DNA of 38,401 nt from Planctomycetota bacterium (lineage in GTDB: Bacteria; Planctomycetota; Phycisphaerae; SM23-33), in NCBI GenBank assembly GCA_024275995.1, contig JAJRYB010000004.1, positions 1-38,401 of the forward strand, written 5' to 3'. Positions 1 to 8,240 of the stretch are shown piece after piece; position 1 is the first letter of the stretch; the number at the start of each line of letters is the position of its first letter. The notes under the pieces were generated by a model, which worked only from the letters and a program-made list of their open reading frames with translations, had not been told where the DNA came from and searched no databases. Both the position numbers and the translations under genes were made by a program.

Positions 1-217
1 AGGGAAATGAGGTTTAAAAACAAAGCAAAGCGTTTTTTAATTTCTCTGAATCTCTGTATCTCTGTGTATAATAAGATGTTACGTATTTTTGCCCCTCGAA
101 AACCCCTTTCCAGCCTGTTCCTGGTTGTCCCGGGATTTGCGTACTTGTGCGGACTTGTCCGAAGTGGTACGAAACGGTACGCTTTGGTACGTTCTCGTCC
201 GCTGCCGGCCCGACGGG
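1..217. other. Non-coding stretch downstream of rpoD
   Basis: No gene is recognisable here. The first 110 bases are AT-rich and contain an imperfect AT-rich inverted repeat (about 14-40, TTAAAAAC facing GTTTTTTAA), three copies of CTCTGnnT at 8-base spacing (44-67) and a consensus TATAAT at 67-72 with no convincing -35 box. Bases 141-200 hold a 10-base periodic pattern, listed separately. I see no clear Rho-independent terminator for the minus-strand rpoD operon; the AT-rich hairpin is the only weak candidate. Confidence 0.5.
141..210. repeat. Degenerate decamer repeat, period 10
   Basis: Six consecutive decamers from 141 to 200 fit G-N5-G-T-N-C, and a seventh (201-210) fits with one change. 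Within them GGTACG occurs at 166, 176 and 186, and ACTTGTSCG occurs at 143 and 153. The exact 10-base spacing puts each unit on one face of the DNA helix. The stretch begins 8 bases beyond the rpoD stop codon. No function is known to me. Confidence 0.6.
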
Positions 218-1900
218 TCAGGCTCCTTCCTCTACGGGTTGGCTGTCCAGGAAGCCTTCGAGCTTGCGTGCCCGGACCGGATGCTGGAGCTTGCGGATGG
301 CTTTGGCCTCGACCTGGCGAACACGCTCGCGGGTGACCTTGAATATCCGACCCACTTCCTCCAGCGTGTAGGTGTACCCGTCGCCGATACCGTAGCGAAG
401 CTTGATGATCTCCCGCTCGCGATAGGTGAGCGTCTTGAGTACCTCTTCGATGCGGTCCTTGAGCATCTCGGTACCGGCGGTTTCCACGGGGCTTTCGGCC
501 GTCTCGTCTTCGATAAAGTCGCCGAAGTAGCTGTCCTCGCTCTCGCCGACGGGACGATCGAGACTTATCGGATGCCGGGATATCTTCAGCACGCGCCTGG
601 ACTCGGAGATGCTCATTCCCGCCTCGGTGGCGATCTCCTCGATAGTAGGCTCGCGGCCCAGCTGCTGCACGAGACGCTTGGAAATGTTGCGGAGCTTGCT
701 CATCGTTTCGATCATGTGCACCGGAATGCGGATTGTCCGTGCGTGATCGGCGATGGCGCGCGTGATCGCCTGGCGAATCCACCAGGTGGCGTACGTGGAG
801 AACTTGTATCCACGACGGTATTCGTACTTGTCCACCGCGCGCATGAGCCCGGTGTTGCCCTCCTGGATGATGTCCAGGAAGCTCAGGCCGCGATTGCGAT
901 ATTTCTTGGCGATGGACACGACCAGTCGCAGGTTCCCACCGGAAAGTTCGCGCTTCGCCTGCTCGTAATCGTTAAAGACTTTCTGGATCGCCTTGACGCG
1001 CTTCGGCAGCATATCGAGCGGTTCCATGACAAGGTCGATCAGGCCCTGGCATTCCTCCTCCATGACTTCCAGGTCTTCGGGTGGAATGCGGTTTTCCTCG
1101 GCGTGATCGATCAGGCGGCGCAGTTCGAGCATCTTGTTGCAGACGTGCTCGAGCTTGTACATCAGCGGCTGAATCTTCGAAGTCCGCAGCGACAGTTCTT
1201 CCAGAAGCTTGGCGGCACGGCGTCCGCGGCGCCACAGGCGGCGCTTGGCGAGGCGCCGCTGCGTGTCCGATTTTCTGGAAGAACGCAGCACGCGCCAATC
1301 GGCGGCATTGGCCTCGATCATTACGTTGAGCGTGGCGAGGTTCGCGGGCATCCGCTCGGTGATCGTCTCTTTCGAGAGATTCTCAGCCGTCGATATCTTC
1401 ATCGTCCTGTCGAACGGAAGATCGCCCGCTTGAACCTGCGTGAGAGTATCCACCGCCTGGATGAGGCAATATCCGCTCTCGAGAACGCGACGCCGAAAAT
1501 GCATTCGCGTCATCTCGATCTTCTTTGCCAGCGCGATCTCCTCCGAGCGTTTCAACAGCGGGATCTCGCCCATCTGCGTGAGATACATCCGGACCGGATC
1601 GTCGATCCGCTTCCTCTCCACTTCGAGCTCGTCGCCCTTGCGCTTGGTGGAGGCGGCCTTTCCGGGCTTGCCCTCAACTGCCGCAAGGTCGCCATCGGTA
1701 AAGTCGTCCCGCTGGCGGGCTTCGATCTCGTCGATGAGTTCGATCCCCATCTCGTCGAGCGTCATGAGCAGGGAGTCCAGCTTGTCCGGAGAGACAGCCT
1801 CGTCGGGGAGATCTTCGTTCATCTCCTCGTACGTGAGGTATCCCCGCTTCTTGCCCTTGGCAATCAGCTTCATCAGGCTGGTATCAAGGGATTCTGGCAT
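218..1900 (-). CDS. rpoD: RNA polymerase primary sigma factor (sigma-70)
   Basis: This is the housekeeping sigma factor that directs RNA polymerase core to -10/-35 promoters. The 560-residue protein has a region 1.1-like N terminus ([19 protein letters not shown]), region 1.2 ([11 protein letters not shown]), and a basic non-conserved insert. Region 2 lies at about 320-395 ([19 protein letters not shown], then [13 protein letters not shown]), followed by region 3. Region 4 lies at about 475-545 ([19 protein letters not shown]). Region 1.1 plus the full 1.2-4 set marks a group 1 sigma rather than an alternative one. The ATG is preceded by AGGAG six bases upstream. It is the last gene of a minus-strand cluster with dnaG 119 bases upstream, and the gap holds a strong promoter, so rpoD can be transcribed alone or with dnaG. 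Confidence 0.97.
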   Translation of the reverse strand: MPESLDTSLMKLIAKGKKRGYLTYEEMNEDLPDEAVSPDKLDSLLMTLDEMGIELIDEIEARQRDDFTDGDLAAVEGKPGKAASTKRKGDELEVERKRIDDPVRMYLTQMGEIPLLKRSEEIALAKKIEMTRMHFRRRVLESGYCLIQAVDTLTQVQAGDLPFDRTMKISTAENLSKETITERMPANLATLNVMIEANAADWRVLRSSRKSDTQRRLAKRRLWRRGRRAAKLLEELSLRTSKIQPLMYKLEHVCNKMLELRRLIDHAEENRIPPEDLEVMEEECQGLIDLVMEPLDMLPKRVKAIQKVFNDYEQAKRELSGGNLRLVVSIAKKYRNRGLSFLDIIQEGNTGLMRAVDKYEYRRGYKFSTYATWWIRQAITRAIADHARTIRIPVHMIETMSKLRNISKRLVQQLGREPTIEEIATEAGMSISESRRVLKISRHPISLDRPVGESEDSYFGDFIEDETAESPVETAGTEMLKDRIEEVLKTLTYREREIIKLRYGIGDGYTYTLEEVGRIFKVTRERVRQVEAKAIRKLQHPVRARKLEGFLDSQPVEEGA

Positions 1901-1964
1901 CCGTAACTCCTGCGTCCTAAGGGTAATCGTGTCGTGATGCGCACCGAGGGTATAGGAACTACGT

Positions 1965-1994
1965 ATTTTATGCTGCCCCTTCGCGCAATGTCAA
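1965..1994 (-). promoter_or_regulatory. Sigma-70-type promoter of rpoD
   Basis: On the minus strand a perfect TTGACA (1989-1994) and TAAAAT (1965-1970) are separated by 18 bases, lying about 65 bases upstream of the rpoD ATG. The -35 box matches consensus at 6/6 and the -10 box at 5/6. It sits in the dnaG-rpoD gap and would give rpoD its own transcript. Confidence 0.7.
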
Positions 1995-2019
1995 GTCCTG
2001 CATGAAGAGATTCTTACGT

Positions 2020-3822
2020 TCATCGTATCTTCGGGTGACGACGAACGTCACCTTCCGTTACGCCCTGGCGGAGACGATCGTTCAATTCCCGGAGCGTCTT
2101 CTCATCATACCCGGACTGCTTGAGATGCTCGATTTGCCCGCGCTGACGACGATAAATCATCAGTTCGATCGCCCCGGCGAGGGTCTCTTCAAAGTTTCCC
2201 CGGCTGGCGCCTTCCGTCACCATCTCGGCCAGGAGCGAACCGTGAACAGCAATTTCCTCCGACGCCAACATACTGTCCAGGCTGAAGTTACCGTCCATGC
2301 CCAGCGACCAGACCTTTCGAGCGATCTGCTGGAGAACCAGGTCGGAAAAATCGCTCGCGTCGATTCGCTCTGCGGCAGCATCGAACAAATCCGGGTTGTT
2401 CAGCAGCACCTCCAGCACCTGCCGCTCCGGGATAGAAACGCTTTCCTGCCGGTAGGTTCCCTCCGCCGGTTCGTCTCCTTTCGCGCTGGAGCGGGGCAAG
2501 CGTCTGGAAAGGCGACGCATCTGCCGTTGGAGGTCCGAGGGGGCGACGTTAAGCATATGCCCGATGTGTTGGACAAGTTGCCCTTCGCGTATGTGGTCTA
2601 TCGCCCCGTAGGTGGACGAGGAAACCACCAGCCGAAGGAACTCCTCGATCAGCCGCCTCCTGTCGGCGAGGTTGCCGCCCGCCTGTCGGTACGCTTCGAG
2701 GCGACGCTGCCAGACATACTCCAGGGCATCGGGCGCCTCGTCGATGAGTTTCTTCAGGGCGTCGGGACCCTCGGCCAGGCAATAATCGCAGGGGTCCTTT
2801 CCCGAGGGAATCGTCGCCACACGAACGTGTATCTGCTGCGCGAGGAAGACCTCCAGCGCCCGTTCGGCGGCGGCGGCGCCGGCGACGTCGGCGTCGAAAA
2901 CGAGCACCGCCTCCCGCGCGTACCTGGACAGCAGTCGCACATGCCTGTCGGTGAGCGCCGTTCCGAGAGTCGCCACCACGTTGCCCACGCCACTTTGCAG
3001 CGGGACCAGCGCGTCGAGGTAGCCTTCGACGATAATAGCGCACCCTGCCGAGACAATCGCCTCGCGGGACCAGTTCAATGCATAGAGATTGGACGACTTG
3101 TCGAACAGCATCGACTCGGGCGAGTTGAGGTACTTCGCCCTCTCCGTCTCATCGAGCGCCCGGCCGCCGAACGCTATCACGCGCCCCATTGCATCGAAGA
3201 TCGGGAATATGAGGCGGTTGCGAAACCTGTCGTAGACGCCCGCGCCGCCGTCGCGTCGCGAAACCAGGCCCGCCGCCAGAAGCAGCGCCTGGGTGTATCC
3301 TTTTCGACCTGCCTCCTGGGCGAAGGCGTCCCACGAATCGGGCGCATAGCCGAGTCCGAACCGCCGGATGGACTCGTCGGTCAACTGCCGTCGGCGGGCA
3401 TACTGCAATGCCGACGCGCCACCGGAGTCGTTCAACTGCTCGCGGTAGAACCTCGCCGCGAAAGTCACCGCGTCCAGAAGTTCCTTCTTGCCGAATCCCG
3501 TTTCATCCGGGGACTTGCGGAGATCGGTCTGAGGCAGTTCGATGTGCGCCCTTTCGGCGAGCGTCCGCACCGCCTCGGGGAACTCCATCTTCTCGTAGAG
3601 CATCAGGAACTGCATCGCCGAGCCGCCCGCGCCGCAGGCGAAGCACTTGAATATCTGCTTTACCGGCGAAACGTACATCGAAGGCTTGTGATCTTCGTGG
3701 AACGGGCAGAGTCCGACGTACTCCTTACCGCGATTCTTCAGCGCGACGTACTGCGAGACCAACTCGACGATATCCGTCGCCTGCTGGACCCGTTGAATGA
3801 ACTGTTCCGGGAACCTCGCCAT
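2020..3822 (-). CDS. dnaG: DNA primase
   Basis: Synthesises RNA primers for chromosome replication with the replicative helicase. The 600-residue length is normal for the family. The N-terminal CHC2 zinc-binding domain is intact (Cys39, His42, Cys60, Cys63 within CPFHEDHKPS...CFACG). The TOPRIM catalytic core follows, with the EGYLDAL motif near residue 264 and the acidic FDAD metal-binding motif near residue 307. A helical C-terminal part would be the helicase-interaction region. The ATG has a GAGGAC-type ribosome site. The upstream RNase HI-like gene ends 12 bases before it and rpoD follows, the classic dnaG-rpoD pairing of macromolecular-synthesis operons. rpsU, the usual first gene in proteobacteria, is replaced here by cdsZ and the RNase HI-like gene. 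Confidence 0.97.
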   Translation of the reverse strand: MARFPEQFIQRVQQATDIVELVSQYVALKNRGKEYVGLCPFHEDHKPSMYVSPVKQIFKCFACGAGGSAMQFLMLYEKMEFPEAVRTLAERAHIELPQTDLRKSPDETGFGKKELLDAVTFAARFYREQLNDSGGASALQYARRRQLTDESIRRFGLGYAPDSWDAFAQEAGRKGYTQALLLAAGLVSRRDGGAGVYDRFRNRLIFPIFDAMGRVIAFGGRALDETERAKYLNSPESMLFDKSSNLYALNWSREAIVSAGCAIIVEGYLDALVPLQSGVGNVVATLGTALTDRHVRLLSRYAREAVLVFDADVAGAAAAERALEVFLAQQIHVRVATIPSGKDPCDYCLAEGPDALKKLIDEAPDALEYVWQRRLEAYRQAGGNLADRRRLIEEFLRLVVSSSTYGAIDHIREGQLVQHIGHMLNVAPSDLQRQMRRLSRRLPRSSAKGDEPAEGTYRQESVSIPERQVLEVLLNNPDLFDAAAERIDASDFSDLVLQQIARKVWSLGMDGNFSLDSMLASEEIAVHGSLLAEMVTEGASRGNFEETLAGAIELMIYRRQRGQIEHLKQSGYDEKTLRELNDRLRQGVTEGDVRRHPKIR

Positions 3823-3834
3823 CGGAAGTCCTCG

Positions 3835-4275
3835 CTAGGTGGCCGCGTCTTCCACGTTTCGTTTCGCGTTGATCGCCTGGTTTACAAGACGGTCGGCGTG
3901 TTGATTGCGTTCACGCCGAATGTGCTGAATACCGAACCGATCGAACTTACCGGCCAGGATACCGGCGCATTCGAAGAGCGGTTTCAACCCTTCGTTCTTC
4001 ACGCGGTATTGTCCCAGCATCTGACGGACAAGCAATTCCGAATCGCTGAACACGTCGATTTCCGAGGCGCCAAGCGCCGTCGCTGCTTCCAGGGCGGCGA
4101 TGAGCGCCCGATACTCAGCTACGTTGTTGGTCGCCCGTCCCAGGTAGTAGCCGCCTTCGTGAAGCACCGTTCCGTCGTCGCTGGAGGCTATCACCACACC
4201 CGCGCCGGCGGGTCCCGGGTTCCCCCTCGCCCCTCCGTCGATATGCACCGTCACGCGTAGCAGGCTGCGCTTCAT
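3835..4275 (-). CDS. Ribonuclease HI-like protein
   Basis: A 146-residue RNase H fold protein expected to cut the RNA strand of RNA:DNA hybrids such as primers or R-loops. The four acidic residues of the RNase HI active site are all in place: Asp13 (HIDGGARGN), Glu54 (NNVAEYRAL), Asp78 (FSDSELL) and Asp128 (ERNQHADRL). The chosen start is the ATG at 4275, because the DGG strand begins about 10 residues later, as in the family. A longer in-frame reading to 4377 would run into cdsZ and adds non-homologous residues. It lies between cdsZ (22 bases away) and dnaG (12 bases away), which fits a role near primer metabolism. It belongs to the short RnhA-like branch without an N-terminal hybrid-binding domain. 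Confidence 0.9.
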   Translation of the reverse strand: MKRSLLRVTVHIDGGARGNPGPAGAGVVIASSDDGTVLHEGGYYLGRATNNVAEYRALIAALEAATALGASEIDVFSDSELLVRQMLGQYRVKNEGLKPLFECAGILAGKFDRFGIQHIRRERNQHADRLVNQAINAKRNVEDAAT

Positions 4276-4297
4276 GTCACCAATCCCGAGAAGGAAG

Positions 4298-5053
4298 TTA
4301 CGTAGCCGGCAAACCCTCGACCATACGTTCCAGATACAGGATCCGGCCGCAGTTATCGCATCGGCGCATCTCGTCACGAGAGTTCAGTGCGTTCACGTGC
4401 TCGGCGTTGAGCGACATATAGCAGCCGCCACACGTGTACTGCTGGCGAGGCTCCTTTCCGTGGACTTCGATTACCGCCATCGCCTCGCCGTCATAGTTTT
4501 CGGCTATGCGCTCGAATATCGACAGAAACTCATCCGGAACGGAACCCGCCGCCTCGGCACGCTTGGCAACGAGACCCTCCAACATCGCTTCGAGACGCGC
4601 GATCTCCTCGGCGCTGTTCCTGTTGACCTCGGCGAGACGCTTGTCCTCGGATTCTATCAACGACCGCGTTCGGGCGATCTCTTCCTTGAGGGCATCGACG
4701 TCCTGCATCTCCCTCAGCGTGGTCTCCTCAAGCTTGGCGTTGTCGGCTTTTATCGTGTTGATCTGCGTGAGGAGAGACGAATACTCCTTGTTGGTCTTGG
4801 CTGTATTGAGCGCCGTGCGAAGTTTGGAAACCTGCTCCTCCTTCACCTTGAGATCGAGTTCCGCACCGTCGGCAAGCTTACGCTTGTCAAGCGACTGCTG
4901 TTCCTGCGCCTCCAACTGCTCGCGCAGCTCCCCGATCTTACGCTCCTGAGCTGTTACCGCACGCTTTCGTGTTTCCAGTCGTCTGCGCACATGCGCGATC
5001 TGACGTTCGACGGACTGAAGTTGGAGCAATGCCCCAAGCAGCGTTGTTGCCAT
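4298..5053 (-). CDS. cdsZ: CdsZ-type coiled-coil zinc-ribbon protein
   Basis: This is a 251-residue protein of the C4-type zinc-ribbon (formerly DUF164, zf-RING_7) family. Residues about 5-170 are charged and heptad-like, predicting a long antiparallel coiled coil. The C terminus holds a four-cysteine ribbon (CGGC ... CDNC) followed by GRILYLE, the family signature. Members are widely conserved; a role in helping genome replication or macromolecular synthesis has been proposed, but the biochemical function is uncertain. It is the first gene of the minus-strand operon cdsZ, RNase HI-like, dnaG, rpoD. An AGAGGG ribosome site and a good promoter lie upstream. The name follows the family; the exact function is not shown by the sequence. 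Confidence 0.85.
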   Translation of the reverse strand: MATTLLGALLQLQSVERQIAHVRRRLETRKRAVTAQERKIGELREQLEAQEQQSLDKRKLADGAELDLKVKEEQVSKLRTALNTAKTNKEYSSLLTQINTIKADNAKLEETTLREMQDVDALKEEIARTRSLIESEDKRLAEVNRNSAEEIARLEAMLEGLVAKRAEAAGSVPDEFLSIFERIAENYDGEAMAVIEVHGKEPRQQYTCGGCYMSLNAEHVNALNSRDEMRRCDNCGRILYLERMVEGLPAT

Positions 5054-5094
5054 TCGCTCGGCCCTCTTTACTTGTTAAGGTAAACGAGCCACAC

Positions 5095-5123
5095 ATTATT
5101 ACCGGCGACAAGGACGTGTTCAA
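5095..5123 (-). promoter_or_regulatory. Promoter of the cdsZ-dnaG-rpoD operon
   Basis: On the minus strand TTGAAC (5118-5123) and AATAAT (5095-5100) are 17 bases apart, about 42 bases upstream of the cdsZ ATG. The -10 box matches consensus at 5/6 and the -35 box at 4/6. It would drive the whole four-gene operon. Confidence 0.6.
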
Positions 5124-5185
5124 GCATTTTTCGATCTTGCTCGATCGTTGCCTACATAATCCGGGCGCACTTGCATGCACGCAAA

Positions 5186-5212
5186 ACCGGCGATACCATG
5201 AATCCCCCCGGT
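5186..5212 (+). promoter_or_regulatory. Inverted repeat in leader of sugar transferase gene
   Basis: ACCGG (5186-5190) and CCGGT (5208-5212) can pair around a 17-base loop in the untranslated leader of the downstream glycosyltransferase gene. The flanking ACGCAAAACC recalls part of c-di-GMP-I riboswitches, but the P2 hairpin and tetraloop are missing, so no riboswitch is called. Confidence 0.25.
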
Positions 5213-5258
5213 AAACCCGTGGCCTTCCGTATGAAATTCAAAAACTTGCCGAGCGAAA

Positions 5259-6662
5259 ATGGTCAAGCAACACAATCAGCTTATCATCGTCGTCATGGGG
5301 CTGCTGGACCTCGTCGTCACGACGGGAACGTGGGCGGGGTGTTTCTACCTGCGGTTTTATTCCGGATGGTTCAGCGTCGTCGAGAACACGCCGCCGGGAC
5401 TCGCATACATCGCGGACATCGTTATCGTTACGCTACTGCTGACGCTGCTGCTGTTCGGACGCCTGGGTATGTACGGCGTGCGGCGCGGACAGTCCATCCG
5501 AGCGGAGATCGTGGATATCGTCCGGGCGTGCGCGATCGTCTGGATAGTGCTCGTTGCGATAAGCCTTTTTCTGCGAAGCTCACCGGTTTCACGCAAGCTG
5601 CTGGGGATGTTTCTGATAGCCTGGCCGGCGGCGCTTATCTGCTACCGCGGCGCCGTAAGAATGCTCCTGCGGTTTTTCCGAACGCGCGGGCGAAACCTGC
5701 GAACCGTCGCCATCGTCGGAACAGGAAGGCTTGCGCAGAAACTTCTGCACGTGCTCACCTCCCAGCGATGGACCGGATACCAGACGCTCTATTTCGTCGG
5801 TGACACACACATCGGAGACGACCTGCTGGGCGTACCGGTCCACGGACCGATCGAAAACGTCGATCGCATTCTCGCAACCGAGCCAGTGGACGTGGCGTTC
5901 ATCGCACTGCCCAAGCATCACAGCGATCTTCTCGAAAACGTACTCAACAAACTTTCCACCGCCCTGGTGGACCTCAACGTGGTTCCGGACCTGCTGAGCT
6001 ACCACTTCCTCCGTCACGAGGTGAGGCAGATCGGCTCGCTGGGCGTCGTGAACCTTACGCACAGCCCGCAGAGCGGATGGAACGCCACGATGAAGCGGAT
6101 ATTCGACGTCGTACTCTCGCTGGCGGCGATTATCGTACTCTCGCCGCTCATGCTGCTGATCGCGGCGGCTATCAAACTCACCAGCCCTGGAAAGGTGTTC
6201 TACGTCCAGAGACGCGCGAGCCTGGGAGGCGGCGAATTCAACATCATCAAGTTCCGCTCGATGCGACCGAACACAAAGACCGACGGAGAGCAGGACGAAT
6301 GGAGCCCCTCGGAGAACAATCCGCGGGTCACCGTCGTGGGGCGAATCCTGCGAAAGCTCAGCCTCGACGAGCTGCCGCAGCTTTTCAACGTGTTGACCGG
6401 CGACATGTCGCTTGTAGGCCCGCGCCCCGAGAGGCCCGAGTTCATCAAGAGGTTCACCGGGCAGATTCCCCGATACGTGCTGCGTCACCATGTAAAATCC
6501 GGCATAACCGGCTGGGCGCAGGTGAACGGATACCGCGGTAGAACGAGCCTGCACAAGCGGATTCAGTATGACCTGGACTACATAAACCGCTGGTCGTTCG
6601 GGTTCGACCTGTGGATTCTGATATTGACCGTATTTCGTGGATTCGTGAATCGATCGAAGTAG
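5259..6662 (+). CDS. Undecaprenyl-phosphate sugar-1-phosphate transferase (WcaJ-like)
   Basis: Transfers a sugar-1-phosphate from a nucleotide sugar to undecaprenyl phosphate at the inner membrane, the first committed step of exopolysaccharide or capsule repeat assembly. The 467 residues match the large polyprenyl glycosylphosphotransferase class. There are four N-terminal membrane helices (about 8-30, 45-70, 85-108, 112-130), a cytoplasmic nucleotide-binding CoA_bind-like domain ([13 protein letters not shown], about 150-270) and a re-entrant membrane helix near 285-305. The C-terminal catalytic domain carries [30 protein letters not shown] and [13 protein letters not shown]. The sugar specificity, often glucose, cannot be read from sequence. 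The ATG at 5259 precedes the first helix and has only a weak ribosome site. The gene is divergent from cdsZ and 34 bases ahead of mnmE. No other polysaccharide genes flank it. Confidence 0.93.
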   Translation: MVKQHNQLIIVVMGLLDLVVTTGTWAGCFYLRFYSGWFSVVENTPPGLAYIADIVIVTLLLTLLLFGRLGMYGVRRGQSIRAEIVDIVRACAIVWIVLVAISLFLRSSPVSRKLLGMFLIAWPAALICYRGAVRMLLRFFRTRGRNLRTVAIVGTGRLAQKLLHVLTSQRWTGYQTLYFVGDTHIGDDLLGVPVHGPIENVDRILATEPVDVAFIALPKHHSDLLENVLNKLSTALVDLNVVPDLLSYHFLRHEVRQIGSLGVVNLTHSPQSGWNATMKRIFDVVLSLAAIIVLSPLMLLIAAAIKLTSPGKVFYVQRRASLGGGEFNIIKFRSMRPNTKTDGEQDEWSPSENNPRVTVVGRILRKLSLDELPQLFNVLTGDMSLVGPRPERPEFIKRFTGQIPRYVLRHHVKSGITGWAQVNGYRGRTSLHKRIQYDLDYINRWSFGFDLWILILTVFRGFVNRSK

Positions 6663-6696
6663 GCACGCTTCGCTGCGCAGGAAAGATACCTTCATC

Positions 6697-8112
6697 ATGT
6701 CCCATGCGGATGACACAATCGTCGCGATTTCCACTGCCGCTGGTCTCGCCGCTCGCGCGATCGTCCGCCTGAGCGGTCCGGATGCTATCCGCATCGCCGC
6801 AGGGGTATTCTCGCCCGATGAAGGCAGCCTCTCGGAGATGGGCGAGTTCCACAGAACGGATGGGCTTGTCCGGCTGGAAGAAATCGGTATCGAGCTGCCG
6901 GGGAGGGCATACCTGTTCCGCTCGCCGTGCAGTTACACGCGACAGGACGTCGTCGAGCTTCACGTTCCGGGCACGCCGATTGTGGCGACGGCGATAACGG
7001 CCGATCTTGTGGACGGAGGCGCGCGAATGGCCGAGGCGGGCGAATTCACCGCGCGGGCGTTTTTCTCCGGGCGGATCGACCTGTCTCGCGCCGAAGCGGT
7101 CGCCGACGTTATCGACGCCGCCGACGCTGCCGGGCTGCGAGCGGCGATGGGCGCGCTGGGCGGGAGCGTATTCCGGCTGTGCGGGAAAATCACAGAGCGG
7201 ATCGCCCATGCGCTCGCCACTGTCGAGGCGTCAATCGACCTTGCCGAGGAGGACATTCAACTGGCAGGCCCGGATGAACTTTCCGTCGATCTGGAGGGTA
7301 TCGCCCGCGAGCTTCGCGGCGCCGCCGACAGGGCGGCCGATATGCCGGAATCGGCGGACAGGCCTCACGTGGTGCTCGCCGGTGAACCCAACGCGGGAAA
7401 AAGTTCGCTGCTAAACGCGCTGAGCGGAACGGACAGGGCGATAGTCTCTGCACTCGCGGGAACCACCCGCGACGTTCTGAGCGCGACCATGACTTTGGAC
7501 GATGGTGCTGCCGTCATATTGCAGGACGCGGCAGGGCTTGCGGACGGAGGGGGCGAACTCACGCTGGCTGCGGACAATGCAGCACTCCAGGCCCTGCGGC
7601 GCGCGGACGTGCTGCTATTCGTAGTGGACGCTACAAAAAACCCGGGCGAGTATCCTCCGGCGATGCTGGATCGTGTGCTCAGCGCCAACGATCGCGCCGT
7701 TGCGATCGTCCTGGCGAGCAAGATCGACCTGCTCGACGCCGTGACGGCGGAAAGTGTCGTGGAAAACCTGCGGCTCGGCACCGGCCTGGATGTGATCGCG
7801 ACCTCTGCCGTCCGGCCAGACGGGCTGGATAAGCTTCGTGGCGTTCTGAAGGATCGTCTGGACCTGTCCGTCCAGCGATCCGGCAGCGCGCTGGGCCTGC
7901 ACGAAAGGCAGAAGCGATGTCTGCGGGCGGCGGCAGGGGCGATGGACGAAGCCGTCGAAACATTGAAGCTCGCCGGCGAGATCTCCGACGTCGCGGAGAT
8001 CGCAGCAGTGGAATTGAGGGGAGCGCTGGCGCAGTTGGGCGCCATAAGCGGGCAGGTCGTGACGGAAGACATCCTCGGAAAAATCTTCAGCCGCTTCTGC
8101 GTCGGCAAGTAG
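6697..8112 (+). CDS. mnmE: tRNA uridine-5-carboxymethylaminomethyl modification GTPase MnmE
   Basis: Works with MnmG to install the cmnm5 group on the wobble uridine of several tRNAs. The 471-residue protein has the N-terminal tetrahydrofolate-binding, dimerising domain (RAIVRLSG, PCSYTRQDVVELH, AEAGEFTARAFFSGRIDLS). A helical domain is interrupted by a Ras-like GTPase with G1 GEPNAGKS at 229-236, a G2 threonine in GTTRD, G3 as DAAG at about 277-280 and G4-like SKID near 340. The protein ends in FCVGK, the conserved C-terminal motif whose cysteine is needed for modification. G3 is DAAG rather than DTAG and G4 is SKID rather than NKxD, a mild departure from the best-studied members. It follows the glycosyltransferase by 34 bases with an AGGAAAG ribosome site. 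A small palindrome overlaps its stop codon. Confidence 0.95.
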   Translation: MSHADDTIVAISTAAGLAARAIVRLSGPDAIRIAAGVFSPDEGSLSEMGEFHRTDGLVRLEEIGIELPGRAYLFRSPCSYTRQDVVELHVPGTPIVATAITADLVDGGARMAEAGEFTARAFFSGRIDLSRAEAVADVIDAADAAGLRAAMGALGGSVFRLCGKITERIAHALATVEASIDLAEEDIQLAGPDELSVDLEGIARELRGAADRAADMPESADRPHVVLAGEPNAGKSSLLNALSGTDRAIVSALAGTTRDVLSATMTLDDGAAVILQDAAGLADGGGELTLAADNAALQALRRADVLLFVVDATKNPGEYPPAMLDRVLSANDRAVAIVLASKIDLLDAVTAESVVENLRLGTGLDVIATSAVRPDGLDKLRGVLKDRLDLSVQRSGSALGLHERQKRCLRAAAGAMDEAVETLKLAGEISDVAEIAAVELRGALAQLGAISGQVVTEDILGKIFSRFCVGK

Positions 8113-8121
8113 ATACTTGCC
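8104..8121. repeat. Palindrome over mnmE stop codon
   Basis: GGCAAGTA (8104-8111) and TACTTGCC (8114-8121) form an 8-bp perfect inverted repeat separated by GA, spanning the mnmE TAG. No T-run follows, so it is not a standard intrinsic terminator. It may stabilise the 3' end or bind a protein. Confidence 0.4.
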
Positions 8122-8240
8122 TGCGGGGCACGTCGATGCCTACGATTATACGGGCAGGGAGGCCCGGGAGTCCGATCATTCGCCGCGGCGAACGGGTTCC
8201 GCAGCGGCGATGCACTATTCAAATCGAAAGGGGCACGGAA

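Noticed and set aside
141-210. CRISPR-like or coding interpretation of the decamer pattern
   Set aside because: The units are 10 bases long without spacers, and no frame across them gives a repeated peptide with a start codon.
89-1906. A 605-codon open frame on the plus strand covering rpoD, and a similar 752-codon frame at 2002-4260 over dnaG and the RNase HI-like gene
   Set aside because: They are exact antisense shadows of well-supported genes in GC-rich DNA, with no motifs or ribosome sites of their own.
5160-5230. Possible c-di-GMP-I riboswitch before the sugar transferase gene
   Set aside because: Only fragments of the consensus are present; the P2 hairpin with its tetraloop and the tetraloop receptor are not recognisable.
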